Positions 48,550 to 61,700 of a stretch of DNA of 64,000 nucleotides are shown here, in pieces. A program made the translations under genes and the position numbers. How positions within the stretch are numbered: position 1 is the first letter of the stretch; each line of letters begins with the position of its first letter. Under the pieces are notes generated by a model that worked only from the letters and a program-made list of their open reading frames with translations, was not told the origin of the DNA and searched no databases. The stretch comes from Triops longicaudatus (taxonomy: Eukaryota > Arthropoda > Branchiopoda > Notostraca > Triopsidae). Location: the NCBI GenBank assembly GCA_022885665.1, contig JAGQDJ010000093.1:124001-188000 (forward strand). The letters are read 5' to 3'.

Positions 48550-49436
48550 TCAGAGAACTGCTGTAATAACAATGTTTCTAAGTATTTGTCGCGATAATTT
48601 TCTTCACTCATCTTTATGTTGAAATAAACTTGAGCCATCACTAACCAAGGTACTTTGAAAAGAAGGCAGTGTTGTCACGAAACAAACCTAGAATACCAAG
48701 TGACTGAACATTAAAAAAGAAAAAAAAAATAACTCTTCGTTAATGTAATCTCATAGGTGGTTTTCAAGTTTGCCATTATTTATTAGATTATAACCATGAA
48801 TTTGCCCAGAAAGTAGTTAGCTTCCAAAGCAGGCTTTTTCGAAACTTTTATTCATTTGGGTAATTTGCATTCAAGTACGCTACAGGAATGGTATATCTTT
48901 TACACTTAAATCCAGTAACAAGATTACGTGTATTGAGCTCAATGCGGGTGGTTGTGTACAAGGCTCGGTGGTGACTCTACTACTCAACTCTCTCTTTCCT
49001 CTCCTCTGACCTTACCTAACCTCTCACCGGGCATACCTGCCCTTGAGGCCACGTTGTAACTGAGAGCATGCACATGACGTCATACCAAGGAATATTTGAC
49101 TTGATTTGCCTTTCAAAGTCAACGTCAAGGGAACAACTGAATTGGTAACGATCTCAACTCGTCATCTTGACAAGGCACATCCCTTTCTTAAAAAAACACA
49201 TCTAGTTTTTACTCGCCCCCATACTGAAATGTCTTCTTCTAGTAACTACTATACCGAAGCAAGGTTACTGGAGTGAATAAAAGGGGGCCGTAACCAAATT
49301 TAAACCGTTATTTATCACATATAATGAAAAACTTGGAATACAAAATCTTCAGAGTCACTAGCAAACTACGGTGAGAGTACAAAAAAAAATCAAAATCGTA
49401 ACTTTTTGCTCTGAAATCAACAGGTTACTTAACTCT
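48550..49436. other. intergenic, converging 3' ends of the mucin and prosaposin genes
   Basis: Contains the mucin polyadenylation signal at 48623-48628. No additional gene seen. Confidence 0.5.
48623..48628 (+). terminator. polyadenylation signal AATAAA for the mucin gene
   Basis: Exact AATAAA 73 nt after the stop codon. Confidence 0.65.
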
Positions 49437-52400
49437 TTAAGGCTGGGCTTTCTTCCACACCTTTGTCTGGCAATGCTCCAATGCCTAAGACAGAAATAAT
49501 AATTATATAATAGATTTAAAGCATTACTTAATGTACAACACGAAAAACAAATTAAACGAAACACCACTTAAAGCCAAGAAATCATTTTTACAGAAAAAGT
49601 AAAAGAAGCTATAATTATTACAATTGCCCTTTCAAGGATGTCCTGAGTTACCACTAAAAATAAATAGAACGTAAACTGCATTAATCGTAACTTACATTGC
49701 ATGAGTTAGCATGGGCAGGGCTAACACACCAATAGGCTGGGCCCCAGGTACAGTGTTTTCCTCCCAATAACTGTACTTTGCCAGGAGTTTGACACAAGTG
49801 AAGAACTTCACAGACTTGACGTTTGTCAGCAATAAGACCCAATTGGCTAATTATATAGGGTCCGTATGTGTCAACCACTGCTCGACACTATAGGAACACC
49901 TTTAACGTTCTATCAAAGAGCCTGAGCAGGGACTTTACTTTTTCACGTGATTTCTCTGGTACAGCAGCGCAGACTTTCTCAATGAGAATATCAATGCTTT
50001 CTTCGACTGTATCATCCTCCAACAACTTGTCCAAATACTCGACGATGATTTCGCAAATCTCGCAAGTGTTAACGGCTTCAGGTTTGACTTCCTTTACGAT
50101 TTCAAAATTAACTAAACCATGAAAAACATTAATACATACATGATTATTACTACAAGTATAGAAAAAAGCATAATAAAAAGTGCCCTGAGAGATCATATTT
50201 AGAAGCTACTCAATTAGTGTGTCAGAGCCAATCGGATTTTCCAAATAAAAGAAAAAAAGTTATAATATAACATTGCCTTTTACTCTTGCTTCCAAACCTT
50301 TACTATATGAATACGAAACTAACTACATCCGAAGTCCCCATGTGCTTCTTTGCCACCTATGTATACTGCAGTCAACCAAAAACAAAGCACATGGCAAAAA
50401 CGAAGCCTAAGCTTTTTTTTTTTAAAAAAAAAAGTTTTCCTAACGTATCCGAAGGTTTTCTCAAAGTTTATCTAAGCTTACCTGTGTTTGGACACATTTG
50501 TAGCTCTTTGCAAACTTCAGAGGGTGACATTTCGTTAACCAGCAGCTTAAAAATGGCCTCTCCATACTCTTCGACGAAAGCGATACACTGATCAGCTACA
50601 GAGCTCGGCAAATGATCGCATAAAAATTCCAATGCCCGTTTAATTTCGTCCTAGCAATAAAAAAATGTTTATAATAATCTAACTGAACAGAAAACCGGAG
50701 TTTACTTCTGTGCTGTTTTTAATAATCATTTTATCAAGTTGCGCCATGGCAAATTCGCATAACACGCACTGGACATCCACCTTGGCTGCTTTGTTTCCTT
50801 TGCGTTCCATTTCGCGTTGCGCTTTGATCTTTTCCATAAATTCCCCAACCGTTGAGTCACCTAAATACCAAGTGCTTTTTTGTTAATTTTGTTCTCAAGA
50901 TATACACTAAGAGAACATGTAAACACTAAACAAGTACAGATGTAAATAATCACGATAAACTGAACAAAACAAAATGTTGGCATACAAAGAGTGAAATGGA
51001 ATTGCGAGCTTGAAAATGAGTACAAGTGTTAGCAAAAAAAAAAAAAAAAAAAAAAAAAAAGTGAATAAAGGAAACAACATACGTCTGGTTGCCATTTTGT
51101 TTCGTTTCAATCCTTTCGGAGCACAAAGCTTCAGCGCAGCGCAGACTTCGTCAGGCGTGAAATCGGCCAAAAACATTTCAATAACTTCATCCGTGTAAGT
51201 GTCAACGAAGCCATCGCATTGGTCTCGCATGCTTGTAGGCGCCAAGCGGCATAATCTTTCCATACTCTGTTTAATGGCTTGTTCAGTTTTGTTATCTTGA
51301 AGCATGCGATCCAGTTCAGTCATCGCAAACACGCACAAAGTGCATGCTTTTGAATCCGGATCTTTGCTCTTGAACGCTTTCGCGAACGACATTTTCGGCA
51401 TCACCGCTGGGCACAATTTCAGCATCGGACACACCTTTAACCGTAGTTTAATATATAAGCTAAGTCCAAGTTTATATTACACAATTCTTCACTTACCTTA
51501 GCAGGATCTAGTTCGTGCGCCAAGACGAAAATAACAGCATCACCGTACTTGCTGACGAAGTCGGCACATTGGTCTCCCAAAGAACTAGGCAAACGTTTGC
51601 AGATTCCCAGTACAGCGTTCTTAATTTCCTCCTAATTGGTGAAATTAATAGGACGCATTCTTTACGAATAGAACACTCAGTGATTTACTTCAGTAGTGCG
51701 GTTACTTAACGTAACTTCCACTTCGTGTAAAATGTATTCGCAAAGAATGCAAGTCTCTTGGTTCTGAGCATTGACCCACGTTTGCGGCGAGTATCGTGTT
51801 TCTGGTAACGGCACTACGTTTTCTATTAAACCATGAAACAAAAGAAGAAATTACTGACACTATATTCAAAAGAGAAAAAAATAACACAAAGGAGTTTCGA
51901 AAGTTAATATGCAGAAAACCACAAAAAATAGATGTGATCCGATGTGAGATATTTCTTATGAACTGTGAATACAAGATTCTCACCTTTTGTTTCAGGCATA
52001 TTATTAGTAGCGATTGCGTTAGCTTCATCCTGGCCCAAAATTTTTTCAGAAGCCAGAACGTCAAAAAACACTTTGTCTTCGTCTTCTACAGAACGCGCGG
52101 GTTGGATCTTAGTCAAAGGAACTGACTCGATCTTTTCAGCCGCTTGCAGCGTTGCAGCGGGAACGATCGGCAACGTATCAACAGGTCGCAGAAGCCAAAT
52201 CGGAGCCTTGAAGGAAGGAAAACGCAGTCAATATACACGAAATCAAAAACGTAAGATTCAGTTTATTTTATCATTTTTTCCACTTTCGGGAGTTTCTTAC
52301 CTGTCCTCGAATAGCTTTTACTCCTGGATTAGGACACAACGTCATCAATCGGCAAGCGCCTTCGGGATCCAATTCATTAACCAGGAATTGATAGATGACA

Positions 52401-54099
52401 TCATAATACTGATCAACAAGGGCCAAGCACTGCGACAAACGAAATAATAGAATTACAATGACCTGATTGGTAATTTTTTCATAATATTTAATTTTCATTT
52501 TATATCCATTTAGTTTACTTAACGTTACTTTTGAAGACAAATAAAAGTAAGAAAGCTCTATTGAATAAATCCATTCTTTAAAAAGCATCTGCGCTTACTT
52601 CTTGTTTAAAAGTGCCTGTTTGTTTGCACAAACCTTCCATGACCATTCTGAATTCAGACTCTGTGGTGTTGGCGACAATGATGTCGCGCAAGTGTTTGAC
52701 TAAGGCTTCGCAGAATTGGCATTCGGCGTCATCTTTCACTTGTTCCACAGCTTGGCTCTTGGACGGCTTCTTTTGGATAGGAGACGTTTTAACTTTAGGG
52801 ATCTAGACATTCGTTTCCACAAGTGTATGACAAGGACAGTACGGAAACGTAACAAACTAACGACACTCATATACCTTAGGAATAGTGTCGCAGGCGTCAA
52901 CCAACTTGCAAAAAGAGCCGCTATCCAAAGAACTGATACGGTCATAAATGGACGGGAAATTACCGACAACCAGGTTACGGCAAGCGTCCGAAAATGAATC
53001 AGCGTATCCACAAAGCTCCAGGAAGTAATCCAAAACATCGGATTGCGTTGTCCGGTGGATTTTATCTAACCTAGATCCCGCCACGCGTTGACAAACCTCG
53101 CAGCTCATTCCGGTCGACGTAGGCTTGGTTGCGTCTTTGATAAGCTGAGAAGCCTGTACAAAAACAAACACTGTCAACGGAACTTTCCTGGAAGGCGTCC
53201 AAGGTTCTCAGCTATATTAATCCTATCTCCCTAACCTTTTGTTCCTGCAATAAACCATCCACCCAGGCGTTGTTGCAAAGACCAGCGGTAGCGCAAACAA
53301 TATTAGGATTCATTTGTGACGCTAACGTTTCCACCAATTCTGGTACGAACTCGTCGGAGATCTTCAGACACTCCGCTCGGACAATTTTGACAGGAATTAG
53401 CTTGCAAGACCCTTCAAAGACTTCCTTCAATTCCTCCTAATATAAAAATAACCAGTGAATGGTTATTATAAGGGTGACATTCACGCCTACTTGGGTTTCG
53501 TTCGACCTTAATGTATCCCGGGCTTCTCTCACCATATTTTTGCAAATCTGGCAAATGTCATCGTTATCTTCAGGGAGGGTTTGGCGTTCCCATACGGTTT
53601 GGATACAATGTTTGACAGCGCCGCATGACTTAGCAGTTCTACACAAACGAAAACAAACAGCGTTACAAAGAAGAACAATGTAGGTAGTAAATTGTACGAT
53701 GTCAATTAGGTTGTTATTTACTTCAAGTTTTGACACCAGTAAGTCGGGCCAGAAAAACATTCTTTTGGGCGTAAACTTGGCTTCACAACTTGGGCACCAC
53801 GATTAGAAATTACGAGGGAGTTGGCTCCTAAGCCAAGAGCTAGAACAAAGAATATTTGGCGATTACACAAATTCAGACATAAATCAAGAGCTAATTTATA
53901 CAAAACACTTGCTGTGCACAAGAAATGGTAAACTATTTTAGGATGTGCAACACACGAAGAAGCAGGGCGATTAGATTGCGCTATGCAAAACAAAAACATT
54001 ACGATAACAAAAACAAATGAAAACAGATAGGCGAACATTTATAACCTATGAACACCATAGCTTACCCAATAAGGCAAACAGCAAAGTAGATCGCCACAT
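49437..54099 (-). CDS. PSAP: prosaposin-like precursor, seven SapB and two SapA domains
   Basis: Sixteen exons: 54066-54099 (ATG at 54099), 53722-53839, 53491-53638, 53236-53436, 52875-53153, 52599-52802, 52301-52429, 51984-52206, 51689-51822, 51497-51631, 51083-51434, 50706-50860, 50482-50650, 49939-50111, 49696-49887, 49437-49484. Predicted 897 aa. A signal peptide is followed by a SapA domain (ECFSGPTYWCQNLK, then SCGAVKHCIQTVW), seven SapB domains each with the six-cysteine saposin pattern, and a closing SapA domain (HCTWGPAYWCVSPAHANSCN, then HC---VW). Saposins are lysosomal activators that lift sphingolipids to their hydrolases; the precursor is cut between domains. Vertebrates have four SapB units, so this one is expanded. 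A linker of about 110 residues without saposin character separates domains 3 and 4. Most domains keep the N-glycosylation sequon. Confidence 0.94.
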
Positions 54100-57000
54100 C
54101 GTGACGCTGAATATAATTTTTGCAACTTTCCGCAAAACTCTACTCTCAAAGGAGTGCACAATGAATGAGTGACTAATCGAAAACGAACAGAACGTCGAAA
54201 CTACGCAGCTGTTGTCAACCGGCTATAGCAAAGCTATAACAGAATGCGCCCAAGTTTACCGAAGTTCACTGTCTGTGCGCCTAAATGTAGCATTTCGACT
54301 GCAAGGCGTGGCTTACGTTTCGAATCCAATACTGAACATTTGAGAGATAAATATCTGACTGTGCTAGTATGTCACCATGCCTTTCTTATGTGGAGAAGTT
54401 TCCATTTGCCGCCACTTTATCAATTTTTGTAATTAATATTTTTCGTGACAATTGTAAGAGATAGATAGCGCATGTTGTTAAATCTTGTCTTTGTTCTCTA
54501 CAGAAAATAGCGTTGACTTTACAAAATACGTTTCGCAAGCGGAAATTTGGGAAAAATCGTGTTAGTGGAGGATAGAATGTCGCGTGTGCCCTGTTCAGCG
54601 GGAACGGCTGAAGTTAAAACGAAGAAGTGTAGAAGACTTTATGACGAAGATATTACCGTGGCATTAATCTGTACTGTGTTAAAACCACACTTCTGGAAGG
54701 TAATTTACACGTTCCAAACATGTCAGCTTCATCTCTATCCAGGCCCATAGCCATGATTGCGATTCCGGGGGGGGGGGGGGGGAATTTCGAGGGGGATGGT
54801 CAACATTCAACTTTATTGGACATTTGGATTTTGTCTATGTTCACCATCGTCAAATCCTTTTTTTAATTTATTTTTTATTTATTTATTTATTTTGTGTGTG
54901 TGTGGTTGGGGGAGCCCCAACCCCTCTGGGTACGGGTCTGTATCTATCCTTTCAAACAGCGAAGCGCATTTTTTTAAAATTAATTTTACCAATACCTTGG
55001 CGAATCAAATTAACTATTCGCTAACACCTAAAACGTCTTTCTCTTGTGCCCAAGTTTCTAAAACTATCCTAACAGCCGCCAAAGTGCAAATCCGATTTTG
55101 CCAACTAGTGACGAAACACATTTGGCAAAACGAGTGACATGTTTATTTTAGGAATATGCCATGGACACTCAGTTAAGGCTATAAATGTGTAGGTGAAGAG
55201 CATTGCCAGCCCGGCATTGAACATTATTTGTCCGTCAGACCATTTACTGGATTGAGTGCGTCACGAAAAACACTGGTCAAACGTAAAACTTTCTATCGGT
55301 AAAACGGGTAATTCGTTTAATTTGCTTCAACTTTTGGTCCAGTCTCCGGTTATCTGCCATGCAATGCATAGCAAATTCGGTTTAAGTATGCTGCGTAATT
55401 CATAAGTTCCTGAATATACATAAAGCCTTTTATACCACACATTAAAGAGAACTACAGTTCTGGATTAAGGTGACGTAAGAAGACATCGCTCGCTCGCTGT
55501 TTCTCTCGGGAAAAGGAAAAGATCACAATGGTTGGATTGACAAAATCAGAGATTTACTGTAGTGTACAACCCTAACGAAAATATTTGAGTATAGGGTAGC
55601 CGAATTGGAAAATATTAACTACATTGAAAGAAGAATGTCAACAGAATTGGAGCACGTCTATAGAAACACTTGTACGAAATTCGACATTTACTCGATTTGG
55701 CACCTTCTTACAGTCTTATAAGCCAAACCTAATACGGCACTGTTGTATTACCAATAGTAGTTTAAACATATGCCTTGTTGAGCCCTGTAACTCAAATGTC
55801 GGGTTTTAAGTGCCAGAAATGACCCAGTGCATAATTTAAGGAAATAAAGAATCTAATAAAGGTTTACGTTTTGAGTTTTCCACGAAATTAATATGAAAAT
55901 TTTTCTTGAACTCCTCCGCATTAAGAAATTTTAAAGGTTTTAAAAATCCTGAGATACGATGAAGCCCAATGTGTCGAAGCTTGGTTTTAGCTGAGAGTCG
56001 GCTATTGTGGAGAATGTGCATAACTTAATCCTAACATTTTCAGTTTAAATTCAGAATAGTAAAGGTTGGTTTGCGTGTGTAAAATATTGTTATTGTTCAG
56101 TCTTATCGATAACGTAACTTGCAGGTTTGAATGCGATAGACACATTACGGACCGCTAGCGAGTAAAAGTAAAAGGGTTTTTTGGTTACCATATTGCGGTA
56201 AAGTATTTACCGAAATATTTTGACATTTTCGCGATAGCGGTAGTCAGTAGCCGTAAAAAAAAATTCGGAGGTGTTCTATACTTGATGGCGAGGAAGCACA
56301 ATTCATTAGTAATTTTCACTATGATGAATTAATGACAGAAGTTGCCCATACGATGCTTCTCGTATTTTTCACATTTACTGTTGCTGCTTCAAAATACTGC
56401 GTATAACGCAACCAGGATCGTCATTTTTAAAGCATTTTTTAAAGCAGAAGGAAGTGTACACAATTCCTTCTGCAAACTACAATCTTCATACTGCGCTCTG
56501 GCAATAAACATTGTGATATGTAAACAATTCGATATAGCCTACGCTGTCAAGTCCACAAAACACTAACACACTTCAATAACGAAATACTCTAAGACAGTAG
56601 AAGACGAGAACAAATCGCGGGTGCGATGTCGATTGTTGCTGAAACCAACCAACAAACAAATAAACTTATTAGTAAGCCTTGCTCTAAATGAGGAGAAACG
56701 TGCAAATAAGAAAGACATCCTCACGGAAAACTGAAGGCCTTTGTGGTTAACAACACAAAAATAAAATTTCCAAACATCGATTTCCTTGGCTAAGCAATAT
56801 CCGTTTAATACGCCTCTTTAAGACATACATATTAGTAATTAATAAGCGCTTTTTAAAGCTGAACTTGCAAATATCGAACATTGTTAGACGCTTTTTCGGA
56901 GCAAGTTTTCTTCCAACTTTAATACGCATTTCTGTGTACTAATTGTCGCACATTTTTACCGTTTCCGAACAATGTTAAAAAAAAAATAATATACATGTAT

Positions 57001-58317
57001 TTTTGGTAACGTGTGCACTTTGGTGGTTCACTATAAGCAGCACAAGGACGAAAAAAAGATTTTCATAAGATGAATTTGATTAGATGCCTAAAATCCATTA
57101 AAAAGGCGCCTGGAGACGTGTAGCCTATACTATAATGGTAAACATGCAGCGACGTCATGTCCAGCGAACTGCCATGAAGCTGGCTCGAAGCCAACTTTAC
57201 CCATTTTACCGCTACCGCGCCGTACTTTCAAGTACTTGCTCATTGACCACTGGTTAATTTCGCCATGTGGTGAAATATATTGGCTAATGAGGAACATTTC
57301 GGACTCGAGAATGAGTATCGAAACCGTTAAAAGCACCTCGAAAGTAATGAAGTCGTAAACTTATATCTGCGATTAATGCTGTTTAGACTGAGCGACTGGT
57401 TCCAATTAACTGACGCTTATACCAAACGGACCACATTCTCTGTGCTTTCGCTAATCTAATCCATCTGGATGCCTGTTGACCAGGACTCCATTCGGAAGCA
57501 ATCAAAACTTCCACCGCTGCACGTCTTTGAGCCCCTTGTATTTGATACACTGAACTATTTTTCGACGTGTAGTGAATATTACTCATCTTTACATTATGAC
57601 TGTACGTTTTTGAACTGACTGATTTCTAGTTATTCGTTATGTGAAACTCGAACTAAACCTCGACGAGTGTTAAACTTCCATACTTTCCCTTTCACATATC
57701 TTTTATAAACGCCTTTGTTACAACATACGTATTAGTCATAGTATTTTGAGGTGCACACATTTGACGCTCGCGTTCCATCGTATACACTGCTAGCATACGT
57801 GATTTTACTTCTCTACTTTGCCCTGTGATGTCTTAGTTCGTAAATATTGTCAAGAATGAAAACCAATCCCAAAAGCAGCTAAAGCTTAACAATATCTACT
57901 TCAATTTCCTGTCAATCTACGTATCAAAACAGTTCAAGCCCTTTCTCACGAACATTGAAGAAACAAAGAAGCCATCACTCTTTGAATCTTGATAATTGCT
58001 TTCATTAAAGCTAAGCCAAATTCGTTCAGCTTTCGTCAAACCTTTCCTGAAAGTTCTCCCCCTTGTTTTCTTAGAAAATCTCTAGCACACCGAGTTTTAC
58101 ACTACGGTTCATTTAGATTTACATCCAGAGACGTGTAGAAAACCTAATAAATTTTCTGGCGTATATATTTCACGCAATCCAAGGTCACGGTCGCAACAGT
58201 TGTTACTACGGAGTGTTCCTCCACTTTCCTAGTGGCCTAGACAAGCCAGGTATCCACGTGAACAGCAATAAGGATGCTGAGCCGTAATCTCAAGTTCACG
58301 GTGCTATGGGACAAAGG
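54100..58317. other. intergenic, no supportable gene
   Basis: Upstream flank of the prosaposin gene, then AT-rich sequence. One G-tract repeat at 54752-54945. A weak tRNA-like stretch lies at about 57130-57240. Open frames here lack start context or splice support. Confidence 0.5.
54752..54945. repeat. short G-tract repeat, second copy
   Basis: CCATGATTGCGATTCC followed by a long G-run, and at the other side CCCCTCTGGGTACGGGTCTG, paralleling the copy at 43750-43905. Confidence 0.5.
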
Positions 58318-58650
58318 TTACATATAACCATTTTTGTGCACAGGTATGTACCAGTACGAGTTCAGTGCTCTTTTAGCTGGGACTGCAACAACACAGTACC
58401 CAAGGCCCCGTTCAGTTTCCTTCTCACTTTTCAGCACATCGTTGACGGAACGTATTAGGCCTACGACCTTTGTTTCAGATTCACAATTCCAGAATGCACC
58501 TGTGTGTTGACAATTACAAGATAAAACCGCGCCGTACCGAGCTGTACGGGATATAACCGTTTTGTCCCTGATGTCTTGACCTGGATTGACCCTATAGCAC
58601 CGGGAACTTTCCGTCCCTGTCGCTACCTTGTTTGCCCTTCCAAGAAGCAT
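58318..58650 (-). CDS. orphan ORF behind a TATA box
   Basis: 110 codons from the ATG at 58650 (context ctaaaATG). A perfect CTTATATAAG lies about 66 nt upstream, a spacing that suits a TATA promoter with a short leader. The product is basic, has no signal peptide or membrane helix, and contains four cysteines in its middle part (SRCYRV, CNCQ, WNCES). No family recognised. It could equally be a chance frame, or the first exon of a spliced gene, since GT donors occur inside it. Confidence 0.3.
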   Translation of the reverse strand: MLLGRANKVATGTESSRCYRVNPGQDIRDKTVISRTARYGAVLSCNCQHTGAFWNCESETKVVGLIRSVNDVLKSEKETERGLGYCVVAVPAKRALNSYWYIPVHKNGYM

Positions 58651-58715
58651 TTTAGGCGTGGGTTTACTTTGGAAAACTTCAGGAAACCGTGTCGTTCTTC
58701 ATGTGAAGGGCGCGA

Positions 58716-58725
58716 CTTATATAAG
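58716..58725 (-). promoter_or_regulatory. TATA-like palindrome upstream of the orphan ORF
   Basis: CTTATATAAG, 66 nt upstream of the ATG at 58650; palindromic, so it gives no orientation by itself. Confidence 0.35.
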
Positions 58726-61700
58726 TAGAGTACGTAAAAGTAAAAGTGTCGAAGCTTCAGTTTTTTCCCGTACCTTCACGACGTAATGCAGGAATGGAAG
58801 GCGTCGGAGAGCGAAAGTAATGTTCTAAAAGTCGGTAGGCTTTTGTGGGCGCTTAACTTCGCCTATGAATTATAAATGAGTTCAGACTAATCAAGCACAC
58901 CAGTCTTGCTTAAAAGTCTATTTCACCCCTCAGGGCAGGGCCAAACGCTAGTCAGAAATTAACGAGAGAGTCTAGAGTGAAAGAAAGGGGGATTTTAGTC
59001 AAATCTTCTTCCTTACTTCGACCAGTGTCTCGTTTACCTTCGCTGAAAGCAGTTTGAGAAAGGTCACACACCACACACTTGTTCGTGACATACGGCTCAT
59101 CCTCAACTTTTGTGGCTATTTTACATTAGAACACACTTGCGTGTAACGGACAGGTAAAGCACGCTTAGCATTGGGCTGAAGAGTGGACCGAAGGAGGAGA
59201 ATAGGGAAGACCATCCAAAGAGCGGCATGCAAAAAGTGATTGTCAGTTGCGAGCTTCTAATCCAATACCTGAACAACGTGCAGTTATTGCTACTACTCGT
59301 GGAGCATTGGCGGTTAAAGGCACCGTGCAGGAACTCGGTTTTCGTGACTTGAAAAGGTTCGTGAAATATCCTTTTGAGCCCAGAAGGTTTTCCAATTTTC
59401 GATAAAGGTAAAACGGATTTTTGCATACAGATTTCTCAGTCTAGTCGAATTGGTATATGCGAAATAAATGAACAAGTTTTCTCCCGTTCGCATTTCACGC
59501 GAAAGTAGTGGGATAAATGTTTAGTATTTATTGCATTAAAATAGTAGAGTAATGACTCTTGCTGTGAAAAAGACAAAGATAACTATTAGAAAGAAATTAG
59601 GAATAATTTTGAACTGTAAACATACACGAAGTCAGCAGATATCGTAATCCCCAAGTCATCCTTTGGTTTCTGTTACTTAATGAAATAGACGTCGTTCTGG
59701 TTTTAATTTATTGACAAAAAGACCGTGTTTTATAAAAGCTATTAAGCATGCAGTGAATTTCGATATGGTGACAGAATGCTTTGTGAAACGACAGTTTTTT
59801 CTTACACGGTGGAGTGTATTTGCGTTGATAAAATGCACGGACACACGTGGAACTTTTGCTGCTAATGCATTCTCGTGCACTGACACTGAACGAGAAACGA
59901 GGAAGAAGCTTTTAACTTCGACCGTTTTCTTTTCTGTCATTGTGGTCGTTAGATCTCAAGTTTCTATAGCCCGAATGTGTTCAAGGACTAAGTCCAGTCC
60001 AAATGTAAAAAGGCAACTTTTGATATTGTTACTTTCTGGTCCTCACACCACGTGGAAGCTTTTACGTGTTTTTCGCACGACTTTTGCGTAAGCCGCGAGT
60101 CATATTAGCGCACTGCCCAACTGATCTATAGTAGGAGATCTGTTGTAAGTCATGGTAGCACGTAAACACTTCATTTTTGCCTCGAACTTATTTCCTCTCC
60201 CTTGGTAAAAGTTACGAACTTATAATACCTTGGATAGTACTTTCTTTTGAAAGTTTAACAGTAGTGGGTAAATTGATTAGTACTGGTTACTCATCTTTGT
60301 CGCTTTTACCTACTTATTTAATCCCATGTGTCTTAGAGAGGAGTATTGTTCATGCGGTTTTGATTCACTTATAGGATGATTAATCACAAATATTAAGTGT
60401 CCAAGAAAAATTTGAACTCAAGGTCGCGAATACTTACTCACTCGTGACCAAGGCAGCCTGAATGTAATAATTTTCGCGTTTAGTGAATACTGAGCTGTAC
60501 AAGTTGGATGGTCAGGAATTTTCTACTGTTGGTAGCCGTAGGGGGACAAAAGTTACTTCCGGGTTAGTTGTGATAGGAAGTGCCCAATAATAGGAAGTAC
60601 CATAACATACTCCCCTAAGTGAAAAAAAAGCAGCAAAAATTTTCAAGGGAAGCTGCTCCGGTCTAGCGAGTTCCAGTAACTTGTTTCGACACATTGTTAG
60701 CAACGTTGTGAAGGTAATCGCACCTCAGCCGGAACAAACGGGCGAATGAATCTATCACTTGTGACAGCTTTTAGTGTAGTTTCGGTGCCTTACAACAAAG
60801 TGTAACATTGTTAGACACCAAGTAGTAGCCTAGTACAGGAATGTAATACACGACACAGCAATCAAAGCAACGTGAGTAGCGAAGCTGACTTGAATAATTT
60901 TTATCTCCCGACCCGCTGTGCTTGGCAAGACGCTGGCTAAAAGATTCCTACACTCGTTATTTATCGACTTTTTCCAACATTGTCAAAACGGTCTATCGTA
61001 TGCCTTGTTTCTCATCGGTAGCCTTCACCTGCGTTATCCTTGATAATAATTATAGTGCAGGGAGAACCGAGACGCAAAAAAAAAAGCTTGACTCCTAACA
61101 TCGACTGAAGGTTGTATAATGACACGGTGTTATCTAATCGTGTATTCAGATTTCTCTGAAGAGTTAACTTTAAGGACAAGAGTATCTTAAGCTCGAGATA
61201 AACGCGTTGGACCGTTTACACCGAGCGGGTCTGGTACTTTGAGTTTCACATCCCCAAAAGAAAAAATAAAGAATGAAAATGTCGCATCAATCCACCAGCC
61301 GTTTCTAGCTCACAGAAATTCCCAGTATAAAATTACGGAATTAGAAGGAATGAAAAAGAAAAACGCTCCATTTCGATGGAATTTCCCAACAACTCATATG
61401 CAAATTTGTACCCATTTTGCGCAATTGCTGGCTTTATATAACGCCCTTCGGTCATGGCTTTTTGTTAACACACATGTAATAAAAAACTTAAGGAGCTAAT
61501 TTACCGTAAAACATCGAGCGTGTCAAAATACAAAATCAACTAATTCGAGTCCACACACTAACAAGTTTGCTAGAACTTGACAGAGGGCCATTTTTTCCCT
61601 ATGCTGGACCGTCCTATGGGTACATTTGAGGACTGCTTTTTTTCAAGTGTAGTGACCTTGTCCTGAATCTTCTGAGCACAGCTTTTCAAGTTAGGGAGTA

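Noticed and set aside
57128..57240. tRNA-like sequence
   Set aside because: Only a degenerate B-box-like GGCTTCGAGCC is visible; no A box at proper spacing and no acceptor stem, so not reported as a tRNA or SINE.
59711..60091. 126-codon plus-strand ORF
   Set aside because: Begins at TTG and has no supporting signal; likely chance.
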